NCBI GenBank assembly: GCA_964369605.1
Contig: CAYJFD010000036.1
Location: forward strand, 1-17,217
Direction of reading: 5' to 3'
DNA length: 17,217 nucleotides
Source: CAYJFD01 sp964369605
Lineage (GTDB): Bacteria > Bacteroidota > Bacteroidia > Bacteroidales > UBA932
The notes below the pieces were generated by a model. It was not told the origin of the DNA, did no database searches, and was given only the letters and a program-made list of their open reading frames with translations. The translations under genes were made by a program, and so were the position numbers. Shown here one piece after another: positions 7,450 to 15,660 of the stretch; the first letter of the stretch is position 1, and each line of letters begins with the position of its first letter.

Positions 7450-9030
7450 TTATATATATTGAAGGTAGTATTGAAGGATTGCTTTCCCAAGGTGGGTAAT
7501 TTTATATTTTTGTAATTTACTTGTTGGTTTATCTTTAATAGTATAGTCTATGAGCTTCTGATCAAGTAGGGGTTGAATGTGGGTCTTATGATTTTTAGTT
7601 TGTACAGATATGCCTAGCTTCTTCAATATATCTGCCTTTGAAACATCCTTTGTTTTTAGAAGCATTAGTATTTTTACAGACTCTTTTCCCATGTTAAAAT
7701 CTATCTGCTTTAATCTTGATTCTTGTTCTGAGTTAAGATTTATTCTCTCATCTTTTATTATCGATCTTAGAATGTTTTCAGCAAGAATTGTATCAAAGTC
7801 GCCGCCTATTTCCAAGTTACTATCTTCCGATAAATTAGAAGTAAAAGCACTGTTAGACAGTGCAATATCTTCGTTACTTTTCAATGAGACCAAAAACAGG
7901 TCGGAATCTTGCTCAGTTATAAATTCGGCCTGAGGATAAGCTTCGATTTTAAGGTTCTCTAAGAGGTCCCTTAAGCTATGACTATGCTTATAATATTTAG
8001 TTTTTAGAGCATCAGCGATTATAGGATTTCTATAATCATTTGCTCTTAGGAAGTTATCTTGATTTACGATTCTATAGAAGCTTCCTGGGTTGGAGATTTC
8101 TACTCTATCATCAAACTGATGTAGCTTAATTGGCGAGTTTATTGAATAATCCCTATGGCTTACTGCATTTACGATTAATTCCTCTAAGCAAGTAGCTGAA
8201 TAGTTTGTTTTAGGCGAATCCGTTTGAGAGTTTGACACAGCCTTAACTATTGATGTCTCTATAAAAGTATCTATTTTTGATACTATCTGAATGATGTTTC
8301 CTTTGAAAAGGTGTTCACGATGTTTAATCTCATTATTCTTCTCAGAGTGCCATTTTACATATTCAATATACTCACTAGGTATAAACTTGCAGGGATCCTT
8401 ACCAAAAAGAAGAACAGCTGCATTTGTAGGAGTTCCGCTCTCTTGATGAAACAGACGAAGAGATGTCATCTGTTGTATGATATCAAGATTCGGATTAAGG
8501 TTCAGCTTAGAAAGGTAGTACTGGGACATCTGATTTATATCTATATCATTAATCGTTGCCCCGATACAAGGTAATGAGTCAAACGATGTATTCTTTGAGA
8601 TAGACCTTTTTGTCAGAAAAGTAACTTCACCATCATTTGCTCTATCCTTAAGAGGTCCTATTCGGATATAGCATACATTTTTGTATTTCACAGGAGTTAG
8701 CATCGATGGTACTACCTCTACGACTAATACATCCCCTTTATCATAAGAAAAAGTTTCGTGACTAAGAGTCGGTAGTGGATGAATTAAATTACTGGCTCTT
8801 ATGGAGTATAATGTGTCAATATGTGAATCAGTAACCCGTAAGCCACTCAAATCACCATTACTCTCTACACCTACTAAAATATAAGCATTCTTACGAGAAG
8901 AAGTAAAATCATTTGAAAATGCACATAAAGCCTCACAAAACTTATCGACATCTACAAGCGAACTTATCTTTTCTATTCGATATGTTTCATTACTCTTTCG
9001 TAATTCATTTAGTTCATCTATAGTTATCAT
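7450..9030 (-). CDS. AlbA_2/Schlafen-type regulator with ATPase-like domain and winged helix
   Basis: 526 residues. The N-terminal ~130 residues resemble the AlbA_2 (Schlafen-related) domain (FCEALCAFSN, then AYILVGVESNGDLSGL). The middle resembles the HATPase_c_4 domain of proteins often annotated as putative transcriptional regulator or 'RecG-like': CLEELIVNAVSHRDY (281-295), DRVEISNPG (308-316) and RNPIIADAL (334-342). The C-terminus (about 445-526) looks like a winged helix (SKADILKKLGIS; a KYKITHLGKAIL wing/strand). It has no helicase motifs, so the RecG label should not be used. Roles of this architecture are poorly known; some AlbA_2 proteins act in stress or phage defence and others as regulators. 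Here it sits 19 nt after a MATE transporter and 10 nt before the transglutaminase lipoprotein, in one apparent transcript. The usual EFK-type residues of the AlbA_2 start (here RIEKISS) are altered, so activity of that domain is uncertain. Confidence 0.85.
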   Translation of the reverse strand: MITIDELNELRKSNETYRIEKISSLVDVDKFCEALCAFSNDFTSSRKNAYILVGVESNGDLSGLRVTDSHIDTLYSIRASNLIHPLPTLSHETFSYDKGDVLVVEVVPSMLTPVKYKNVCYIRIGPLKDRANDGEVTFLTKRSISKNTSFDSLPCIGATINDIDINQMSQYYLSKLNLNPNLDIIQQMTSLRLFHQESGTPTNAAVLLFGKDPCKFIPSEYIEYVKWHSEKNNEIKHREHLFKGNIIQIVSKIDTFIETSIVKAVSNSQTDSPKTNYSATCLEELIVNAVSHRDYSINSPIKLHQFDDRVEISNPGSFYRIVNQDNFLRANDYRNPIIADALKTKYYKHSHSLRDLLENLKIEAYPQAEFITEQDSDLFLVSLKSNEDIALSNSAFTSNLSEDSNLEIGGDFDTILAENILRSIIKDERINLNSEQESRLKQIDFNMGKESVKILMLLKTKDVSKADILKKLGISVQTKNHKTHIQPLLDQKLIDYTIKDKPTSKLQKYKITHLGKAILQYYLQYI

Positions 9031-9049
9031 AAGCTTAGGAGTGAGAATA

Positions 9050-10387
9050 TTAAATTATCGTTTTTTGCCAATTATACTTCTTTATATAAAGATAAGATAG
9101 TCCAAACATCGCTATCGCATATATAGTTTCAACAAGCCACGCTGCTGCTATACCTACTGTAAAAACATCCATAAACAGATATATTCCAAGTGTGTAGAAT
9201 GAAATCACTATTACTTCAATATAGAATCCATGCTTTGTATTTCCAGTTCCAGATACAGCCTCAAAATATGCAAAACCTGGGACAAAGAATATCATCGCTA
9301 CACATAAGACATACAGGGTATGTATACTCGCAGCTATTAGTTCCGCATTATCTGTATAGATGCTCAGTAATAATTCTGGGGCGGCTATACAAAATATAAT
9401 AATTGGCAACATACATAGATAACCCATAAAGGTAATTCGTCGCAGTGTAGCTACGACCTCTTCACGCTTCCCGCTTCCAATAAGACGACTTACGATAGTA
9501 TTTGCTGTCGCTCCAAATGCCATAGCTGGTATACCTAATAACATATATAAACTCCTAATAATTCCTGAAACTGCGATAGGAAGTTCGCCCATTTTCTCCA
9601 CAAAGATAAAGAAAATGAACCATGCTCCGAATGCTATAAGCTTCTGAATCATAGCTGGAAATGCAAGATTCAACAAGGCTTTTACTAGCCACATTTCAAA
9701 CTTATGATATACATTTAAGTAGTATTTCTTTAGTGGTAATTTTGTAAAGAAGTATATTATGAAGAATATAAATGCCGACACTTCAGCAAGGAAGGAAGCA
9801 AGTGCTGCTCCACCTATTCCTATCTCTGGGAATCCCCATTTACCATAGATAAACGTATAATCCAGAACTATATTCACTATGGTCATAATAACAGTAGAGT
9901 AAGCTATAACCTTAGTTTGTGATATACCTATAAAGAAATACCTCATCAAGAAGTTTATAGAAACAAACGCTATACCCCATACCCTAAAACTCATAAACTC
10001 CAAGGAAGCCTCTAGTATATTGGGGGAGGTTATAATAGCTCTTAATAGAGTGGGGGTGACTAAATAGAGTATGGTTAAAAGTGCTAATCCCAAAACCATA
10101 GCTATTCTAAGACCGTGCTGAAAAATAGCACCTATTCGTAGATAATTTCCTTCTCCAAAGCGCCTTGCTACTAATACTTGAAACCCAATACCAAAGCCAA
10201 ATGGAAGTGTAGCCCATACAAAATAGAAGATACCACACATCATAGAGGCACCTAATGCTATCTCACTATAATGCCCTAAAAAGGCTGTGTCAGTAATAGC
10301 CAAGATAGTCTGGGCTAAATTACCTAGAATAATTGGATATGCTATCTTCCAAATCTCTTTTTTCGAAATACTAAGTGCTGCTTTCAT
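9050..10387 (-). CDS. MATE family efflux transporter
   Basis: A 445-residue polytopic inner-membrane protein of the multidrug and toxic compound extrusion family, which exports organic compounds in exchange for Na+ or H+. About 12 membrane segments can be seen, in two related halves: half one begins IAYPIILGNLAQTILAITDT (16-35), the typical MATE TM1, and half two begins near residue 250 (LNLAFPAMIQKLIAFGAWF). VARRFGEGN in the first half and VSRLIGSGKREE in the second are the matching loop motifs. The substrate cannot be inferred. The ATG directly abuts the stop of the maf gene upstream (0 nt gap), which suggests translational coupling. Confidence 0.93.
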   Translation of the reverse strand: MKAALSISKKEIWKIAYPIILGNLAQTILAITDTAFLGHYSEIALGASMMCGIFYFVWATLPFGFGIGFQVLVARRFGEGNYLRIGAIFQHGLRIAMVLGLALLTILYLVTPTLLRAIITSPNILEASLEFMSFRVWGIAFVSINFLMRYFFIGISQTKVIAYSTVIMTIVNIVLDYTFIYGKWGFPEIGIGGAALASFLAEVSAFIFFIIYFFTKLPLKKYYLNVYHKFEMWLVKALLNLAFPAMIQKLIAFGAWFIFFIFVEKMGELPIAVSGIIRSLYMLLGIPAMAFGATANTIVSRLIGSGKREEVVATLRRITFMGYLCMLPIIIFCIAAPELLLSIYTDNAELIAASIHTLYVLCVAMIFFVPGFAYFEAVSGTGNTKHGFYIEVIVISFYTLGIYLFMDVFTVGIAAAWLVETIYAIAMFGLSYLYIKKYNWQKTII

Positions 10388-10987
10388 TTATACAAACTTT
10401 TTTAATTGAGAATAGAGCTTTTGCACAGGGAGACCTACTATATTATAATAAGAACCTTCGATTGATTCTATTCCAATATAGCCTATCCATTCTTGGATAG
10501 CATAGGCACCTGCCTTGTCAAAAGGATTGAAGTTATCTACATAGTATTCGATTTCGTCTTGTGTAAGGGCTGAAAACTTTACCTTGGATTCAGCACTGAA
10601 GCTTAGAGTCTTTGTCTTACTTCTAAGACAGACTCCGGTTATAACCTTATGGGTATTGTCCGATAAACAATTAATGATATTTATAGCATCTTCTCGGTCT
10701 TTTGGCTTACCAAGTACGCTTACTTGGTTCGTACTTGGATCAGGGCACAATACTAGAGTATCTGCTGTGATTAAAATCTCGTCATCTTCTAGGGTCTTTG
10801 TATAGGCATTTGATTTTAATTCTGCCAAATAAACGGGTATAGCCTCGAGTTCGATATCGTTAGGATAGGTCTCATCTACTTGAAAAGATGTATCTACCCT
10901 AAAATCTACTCCAAGTCCACCTAGTAGCTCTTGTCTACGTGGTGAAGCAGACGCTAATATATATTTATAATCGTTTAATTTCCCCAT
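10388..10987 (-). CDS. maf: Maf-like nucleoside triphosphate pyrophosphatase (dTTP/UTP type)
   Basis: Hydrolyses non-canonical or surplus nucleoside triphosphates to the monophosphate and PPi, cleaning the nucleotide pool; some Maf proteins delay septation when over-produced. It has 199 residues. Signatures: ASASPRRQELL (12-22), ITADT (73-77, with catalytic Asp76), LGKPKD (92-97), FDKAGAYAIQ (156-165) and GSYYNIVGLP (178-187). The DKAGAYAIQ form with its Gln fits the YhdE/dTTP-UTP subgroup rather than the YceF/m7GTP one. Its start lies 13 nt inside the end of the phosphatase gene upstream, and its stop touches the MATE start. Confidence 0.94.
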   Translation of the reverse strand: MGKLNDYKYILASASPRRQELLGGLGVDFRVDTSFQVDETYPNDIELEAIPVYLAELKSNAYTKTLEDDEILITADTLVLCPDPSTNQVSVLGKPKDREDAINIINCLSDNTHKVITGVCLRSKTKTLSFSAESKVKFSALTQDEIEYYVDNFNPFDKAGAYAIQEWIGYIGIESIEGSYYNIVGLPVQKLYSQLKKFV

Positions 10988-11523
10988 ATTTCTGAATAGC
11001 TAATTGGATCAAAAACCCAATTACCTTGAACTTTTAAAACTTGTTCTACGATATCTCTCACACATCCCTGTCCTCCCATCTTTGGTGATATATAGTGACA
11101 TATATTCTTCACTTCTTCAGCCGCATCAGCTGGGCAAACAGCTAATCCCGCTGCCTTTAATACTGCTATATCTGGAAGATCATCTCCTAAATAGGCTACC
11201 TCTTCTGGTTCTAAGCCATTTCGCTTACAAAACTCTAGAAAAAGTGGAAGCTTATTATGAGCGGATTGATATATGTTATATTCATTGATTAGTAATGCTT
11301 TACACCTATTAAGAACACTGTCCGATTTACCACCTGTTATGACGCCGATAGGGTAGTTATATTGCTTACAAAGGCGAAGTGCAAAGCCATCCTTCGAACC
11401 AAAGGAGCGAACTAATTCTCCATTTGGCATAGATATTACCTGACCATCTGTTAGTACTCCATCTACATCGAAGACGAAGGCCTTTATATTGTGTAATTTG
11501 ATTTTATAGTTATAATTCGCCAT
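10975..11523 (-). CDS. kdsC: HAD-family 3-deoxy-D-manno-octulosonate 8-phosphate phosphatase
   Basis: Removes phosphate from Kdo-8-P to give Kdo, the inner-core sugar of lipopolysaccharide. The 182-residue cap-less C0-type HAD matches the usual KdsC length. Motif I is FDVDGVLTDG (18-27) with nucleophile Asp19 and acid/base Asp21; motif II is VITGGKSD (61-68); motif III Lys is probably Lys91; motif IV is YLGDDLPD (111-118). CPADAAEEV (130-138) and GGQGCVRDIVE (150-160) are KdsC-type features. It begins 3 nt after the DUF2520 gene ends and overlaps maf. Other C0 HAD sugar phosphatases look similar, but a Kdo role is the best reading in an LPS-bearing Bacteroidales. Confidence 0.92.
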   Translation of the reverse strand: MANYNYKIKLHNIKAFVFDVDGVLTDGQVISMPNGELVRSFGSKDGFALRLCKQYNYPIGVITGGKSDSVLNRCKALLINEYNIYQSAHNKLPLFLEFCKRNGLEPEEVAYLGDDLPDIAVLKAAGLAVCPADAAEEVKNICHYISPKMGGQGCVRDIVEQVLKVQGNWVFDPISYSEIWGN

Positions 11524-11526
11524 ATC

Positions 11527-12369
11527 TTATTTTTTTAAGCCCGCGAGCATATTCTGTGTTATCTTCTCGTATATTTCCTTGTGTTCTTCAAGCCCTAACT
11601 CCTCAAGCAACTGTAAATGCTTATTAATGGTTTTCATATCCCCTCTGACTGCAGGACCAGTGCTAACTTCCTTAGGATGACGCATAAAAGATTTACGTGC
11701 CATTTCAAGGGTAGGCGCAATTAAATATGTACTCCAGTTTCCACCCACCTCAAAGGCCAGCTGGAATAGGTAGTTCGTAAAATTACAAGAAAATACAGCT
11801 GCCGTGTGTAGTCTTAGTCTTTTGTAAGAATCACACACACTGTATTCTGATTCGAAGCCTTCTACGATCTTTACCAAAACCTCTAGCGAGCTAGGGCAGG
11901 GGGCTTCTATTAGGAAAGGGAAGGTTCTAAATACGATTTCTTTGGACTTGCTAAGCGTCATAAGCGGATAAAGTACGCCTATACCATAACCAAGTTCTTT
12001 TAATGGTGCAAGTATTGCAATATCTGTTGCTCCAGAGCAATGCACAAATAGGGGAGCACTCTCATTTTTTGAGGTACTCGCTAGTTCTGATATTGTCCCA
12101 GAATGGGACGCTAACTCCTTAATAGCCTCGACAATTCCTTCTATAGCATCATCAGCTACTGCTATAAGAACGACATCTGATCCAAGCACCTGATTTAAAG
12201 ACTGTGAGGGTTTTGCCTGAGAGTTCTGTTTTGCCAGCCTTGCGCAGAGCTTCTCGGCATTTTTGGCTGTTCTATTGTAAATATAGTCAACAGGATAGCC
12301 TATCGCTTCTAGTGCAAAAGCAAAACGATAGGCTAAATTTCCAGCTCCTATGATGGAAACACTAGGCAT
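11527..12369 (-). CDS. Rossmann-like and DUF2520 domain protein
   Basis: 280 residues. The N-terminal NAD(P)-binding Rossmann fold carries SIIGAGNLAYRFAFALEA (5-22), the acidic/basic turn IYNRTAKNAEK (30-40) and VLIAVADDAIEGIV (67-80), like pyrroline-5-carboxylate or F420-dependent NADP reductases. VHCSGATD (109-116) and LYPLMTLS (133-140) are followed by the DUF2520 helical domain (about 150-280). The substrate is not known; an oxidoreductase is inferred from the fold. The start overlaps the end of the DUF3467 gene by 8 nt, and the KdsC gene follows after 3 nt. Confidence 0.9.
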   Translation of the reverse strand: MPSVSIIGAGNLAYRFAFALEAIGYPVDYIYNRTAKNAEKLCARLAKQNSQAKPSQSLNQVLGSDVVLIAVADDAIEGIVEAIKELASHSGTISELASTSKNESAPLFVHCSGATDIAILAPLKELGYGIGVLYPLMTLSKSKEIVFRTFPFLIEAPCPSSLEVLVKIVEGFESEYSVCDSYKRLRLHTAAVFSCNFTNYLFQLAFEVGGNWSTYLIAPTLEMARKSFMRHPKEVSTGPAVRGDMKTINKHLQLLEELGLEEHKEIYEKITQNMLAGLKK

Positions 12370-12679
12370 TTCCAGAGTTTGGACCTAATCCTAAAGGAAT
12401 AACTACTTGATTTTTGTTGTCCAATTTGATATCTCCGTGTTGATTTTCAAATTTTTGAAGATTATCTCTTAGTGCAACATATAATTTTTTAGCATTCTCA
12501 GGAGTCATTATTATTCTACTTCCAACTTGCGCTTTAGGTACACCTGGTAATAATCTAGCGAAATCAAGGATGAATTCACTGCTAGAATGAGTTAAGATAG
12601 CTAGGTTTGAATATACTCCTGAAGCGATTTCTGGTTTGATTTCTACGCTTAATTCTTTACGGTTGTTTTCTTGTGACAT
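12362..12679 (-). CDS. DUF3467 family protein
   Basis: 105 residues, no signal peptide. The sequence matches the DUF3467 pattern: IASGVYSNLAILTHSSSEFI (18-37), DFARLLPGVPKAQVGSRIIM (39-58) and TPENAKKLYVALRDN (59-73). The function is unknown. The gene starts 1 nt after the rlmD stop and its end overlaps the DUF2520 start by 8 nt, so it is translationally linked to both. Confidence 0.9.
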   Translation of the reverse strand: MSQENNRKELSVEIKPEIASGVYSNLAILTHSSSEFILDFARLLPGVPKAQVGSRIIMTPENAKKLYVALRDNLQKFENQHGDIKLDNKNQVVIPLGLGPNSGNA

Positions 12680-12680
12680 G

Positions 12681-14168
12681 TTATTTTCTTATTAGTGCAA
12701 CGACATTTTCTACGTGATGTGTATGTGGAAACATATCCACAGGTCTCACTTTTGTTATTATATAATCTTGGGATAGAGCCGCTAGATCTCTTGCCTGGGT
12801 GGCAGGATTACAGCTCACATAAATTATTTTCTGAGGCTGGGCAGCAAGGATTACTTCGATTACATCTGCGTGAATTCCTGCTCGTGGTGGGTCTAATACC
12901 ATAACATCTGGCGTACCACCATTTTTCTCTATAAAATCAGCTGTTAGGATATCTTTCATATCTCCAGCATAGAAAGTACAATTATCGATATCGTTATTCT
13001 TTGCATTTATCTTTGCATCTTCTATAGCTTCTGGAACATACTCAACACCAACGACTTCTGAAGCATTTCTTGCTAAGAATAGGGCGATAGTACCTGTTCC
13101 TGTATATAGATCAAAAATTCTTTCACCACCTTGTAACTCAGCAAATTCTCTAACTATAGAGTATAGTTCATAGGCCTGCTTTGAGTTCGTCTGATAGAAG
13201 GATTTTGGGCCGATTTTGAATTTTAGTCCCTCCATTTCTTCATATATGGCATCATCACCGTGATAATTAATAATATCTAAGTCGCCAATGGTGTCATTTG
13301 CCTTAGTATTAATAACATAGTGCAGTGATTTAATCTCTGGAAACTCTGCTATAAGTGCATCTAGTAAATCATTAACTGGCTCTGTAACAGATAGTATCAC
13401 CATAAGATCACCTTTTTGGGTATTTCTAATAATGACATTTCTAAGTGCTCCAACTTGTTCTCTAAGGTTAAAGAATGAAAGTTTATGCTCTATGGCATAG
13501 TCTCTTATAAAATTTCTGATGCGATTTGATGGCTCAGCTTGAAGGTAACAAGTCTGAATATCAATAATTTTATCAAAGAAGCCACCTATATGAAACCCTA
13601 GTGCAAAGCCTTCAGGTTTAGTATTTACACTTGAATATCCCTTTCTTAGGTGCTTAGGGAATTCTCCATTAGGAAAGTCCTCTGGATTTAGTTGTACCTG
13701 AGGAGAGAAAATCGTATCTGGATCTTCATTTTCAAATACCCAACGTCTATCCGAGAAGGTAAATTCTAATTTATTTCTATATTCTGTAGTATCTTCTGAT
13801 GCTAAAATAGGCTGAAAATCAGGTAATTCTAGCTTTCCTATGCGTGTTAATTGATCTAAGACTTGCTGTTGTTTGTATTCTAACTGTAGTTTATATGGTA
13901 AAGACTGCCATTTGCAGCCGCCACACACACCATAATGCGTACAAAATGGCTCAAGTCGATCATCAGAAGGTTTTACGATCTTAATAACTTTTCCTTCAAG
14001 ATATGCTGATTTCTTTTTAGTGATCTGAACATCAACGATATCCCCAGGGATGGTTTGAGGTACAAATAGTACTTTTCCATCAACACGTGCTATAGAATTT
14101 CCTTCTGCAGCTACTTGCTCTATTAATACTGACTCTAATATCGGATTTGGTTTTCTTTTTCTACTCAT
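12681..14168 (-). CDS. rlmD: 23S rRNA (uracil-5)-methyltransferase, RlmD/RumA family
   Basis: SAM-dependent methyltransferase placing a 5-methyl group on a uridine of 23S rRNA (m5U1939 for RlmD; some family members act at other sites). 495 residues. An N-terminal TRAM RNA-binding domain covers about 10-65 (AEGNSIARVDGKVLFVP). The [4Fe-4S] cluster cysteines are Cys76, Cys82 and Cys85 (FCTHYGVCGGCKWQ) with Cys207 (TCYLQAEPS). The methyltransferase domain has IFDLYTGTGTIALFLA (351-366) for SAM, LDPPRAG (425-431), nucleophile Cys453 (YVSCNPATQARDL) and a general-base region HHVENVVAL (484-492). It is the first gene of the long minus-strand operon. The ATG at 14168 lies shortly after a TAnnTTTG promoter element. 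Confidence 0.93.
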   Translation of the reverse strand: MSRKRKPNPILESVLIEQVAAEGNSIARVDGKVLFVPQTIPGDIVDVQITKKKSAYLEGKVIKIVKPSDDRLEPFCTHYGVCGGCKWQSLPYKLQLEYKQQQVLDQLTRIGKLELPDFQPILASEDTTEYRNKLEFTFSDRRWVFENEDPDTIFSPQVQLNPEDFPNGEFPKHLRKGYSSVNTKPEGFALGFHIGGFFDKIIDIQTCYLQAEPSNRIRNFIRDYAIEHKLSFFNLREQVGALRNVIIRNTQKGDLMVILSVTEPVNDLLDALIAEFPEIKSLHYVINTKANDTIGDLDIINYHGDDAIYEEMEGLKFKIGPKSFYQTNSKQAYELYSIVREFAELQGGERIFDLYTGTGTIALFLARNASEVVGVEYVPEAIEDAKINAKNNDIDNCTFYAGDMKDILTADFIEKNGGTPDVMVLDPPRAGIHADVIEVILAAQPQKIIYVSCNPATQARDLAALSQDYIITKVRPVDMFPHTHHVENVVALIRK

Positions 14169-14191
14169 CTTATTTGTATCTCTTTAATATG

Positions 14192-14222
14192 CAAATATAC
14201 AACAAAAACTATGATTTAGAAA
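14192..14222 (-). promoter_or_regulatory. Putative promoter for the rlmD-led operon
   Basis: TATATTTG on the minus strand (plus 14192-14199) is an exact TAnnTTTG -7 match. A weak TTTC-like -33 box (plus GAAA, near 14219-14222) lies 19 nt upstream. Transcription would start about 15-20 nt before the ATG. Confidence 0.5.
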
Positions 14223-14268
14223 TTTGCTGTTTGTGTCACCTTAAATTTTAGATAAAATCTTTTTATTG

Positions 14269-14276
14269 TATATTTG
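14269..14276 (+). promoter_or_regulatory. Putative -7 element for rarA-mnmE
   Basis: TATATTTG matches TAnnTTTG exactly, about 90 nt before the rarA ATG; no clear TTTG was found at -33. A second, 1-nt-longer variant (TAAGATTTG) begins at 14286. The 197-bp divergent region holds nothing else recognisable. Confidence 0.4.
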
Positions 14277-14365
14277 TATATTATTTAAGATTTGTAATTT
14301 TTTGAGCAGATTTGAACTTTTAAGCTCTTGAATTTTACATATCAGATTATCACACAATTTATATT

Positions 14366-15646
14366 ATGTTAAATAGACTTCCTTTACCTGAAAGAATGCG
14401 TCCTCAGTCCTTGTCTGATTATGTTGGACAAGAACATCTTGTGGGCCCATCTGCGATCCTAAGAAAGATGATAGATTCAAAAAATATATCGTCCTTTATT
14501 CTTTGGGGTCCTCCAGGTGTTGGAAAAACTACCTTGGCTCAGATAATAAGTCAGTCTTTAAATCGTGAATTTTATACACTTTCAGCTATAAATTCAGGTG
14601 TTAAGGATATGCGTGAGATATTTGAAAAGGTAAACTCTAACTCATTGTTTAGAACTAGCGGCATCCCGATATTATTCATAGACGAGATTCACAGATTCAC
14701 TAAGGCTCAGCAAGATGCCTTACTTGGAGCAGTTGAAAAAGGAAATGTGATATTAATCGGCGCTACTACCGAAAACCCTTCCTTTGAAGTTATAACACCC
14801 CTATTATCACGCTGTCAGGTATACGTACTCAAATCACTATCAGTTAAGGATTTAGACCGACTAGTAGAACGAGTTTTAAGTGAAGATAAATTCTTAAAGA
14901 CTTTAGATATAGAGATTCTTGAAAAGGATGCCTTGTACAGATTTTCAGGTGGCGATGCTCGTAAACTGCTCAATATCTTAGAGATAATCATCTCTACTTC
15001 TGACGAAACAAAGAAAATTATAATAGATAATAAGTTAGTAACTGAAAAGTTACAGGAAAATATAGCTATTTATGATAAATCAGGTGAACAGCACTATGAC
15101 ATTATATCTGCCTTTATTAAAAGTCTTAGAGGTTCAGACCCTAATGGAGCTATTTACTGGATGGCAAGAATGCTTGACGGAGGTGAAGATCCCCTATTCA
15201 TCGCTCGTCGTATGCTGATACTCTCGTCAGAGGATATTGGCCTAGCCAACCCAAACGCCTTATTATTAGCGCAGTCCTGCTTTGACGCAGTCCACAAAAT
15301 AGGTATGCCAGAGTCAAGAATTATCCTAGCCCAATGTGCTATCTACCTAGCTACTTCCCCTAAAAGTAATTCAGCCTATATGGCTATAAATTCGGCACTT
15401 AGGGCTGTAAAGGGCGACAACTCCCCTGTCCCATTGCACCTTAGAAATGCTCCTACTGAGCTGATGGCCGAACTAGACTATGGAAAGGAATATAAATATG
15501 CCCACGATTATCCTGGAAACTTTGTAGATCAAGAGTTTCTACCAGAAAATTTACGCGGAACTAGTTTTTATGAACCTTCCGAGAATTCAAAAGAAAATGA
15601 AATACGTAGGAAACTACAAAACCAATGGAAAAAATATAACTATTAA
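14366..15646 (+). CDS. rarA: Replication-associated recombination protein A (AAA+ ATPase)
   Basis: RarA (MgsA) is a clamp-loader-like AAA+ ATPase that acts at stalled replication forks with SSB. 426 residues. The N-terminal PLPERMRPQSLSDYVGQEHL (6-25) is the family opening. Walker A is GPPGVGKTT (48-56), Walker B is LFIDEIHR (103-110), sensor 1 is GATTENPSF (132-140), the arginine finger is in LLSR (146-149), and sensor 2 is in FSGGDARKLLN. The C-terminal half (from about 250) contains the tetramerisation domain: SGEQHYDIISAFIKSLRGSD, GGEDPLFIARRM and EDIGLANP. mnmE follows 14 nt downstream, probably on the same transcript. Confidence 0.96.
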   Translation: MLNRLPLPERMRPQSLSDYVGQEHLVGPSAILRKMIDSKNISSFILWGPPGVGKTTLAQIISQSLNREFYTLSAINSGVKDMREIFEKVNSNSLFRTSGIPILFIDEIHRFTKAQQDALLGAVEKGNVILIGATTENPSFEVITPLLSRCQVYVLKSLSVKDLDRLVERVLSEDKFLKTLDIEILEKDALYRFSGGDARKLLNILEIIISTSDETKKIIIDNKLVTEKLQENIAIYDKSGEQHYDIISAFIKSLRGSDPNGAIYWMARMLDGGEDPLFIARRMLILSSEDIGLANPNALLLAQSCFDAVHKIGMPESRIILAQCAIYLATSPKSNSAYMAINSALRAVKGDNSPVPLHLRNAPTELMAELDYGKEYKYAHDYPGNFVDQEFLPENLRGTSFYEPSENSKENEIRRKLQNQWKKYNY

Positions 15647-15660
15647 AAGCCAATTTTACT

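Noticed and set aside
7440..7490. Upstream ATG that would extend the transglutaminase lipoprotein by 17 residues
   Set aside because: It would put polar residues before the lipoprotein signal peptide and overlap the end of the AlbA_2 gene.
7450..9030. Annotation as ATP-dependent DNA helicase RecG
   Set aside because: No helicase Walker or DExH motifs; the similarity is to the AlbA_2/HATPase_c_4 family that is often mislabelled this way.
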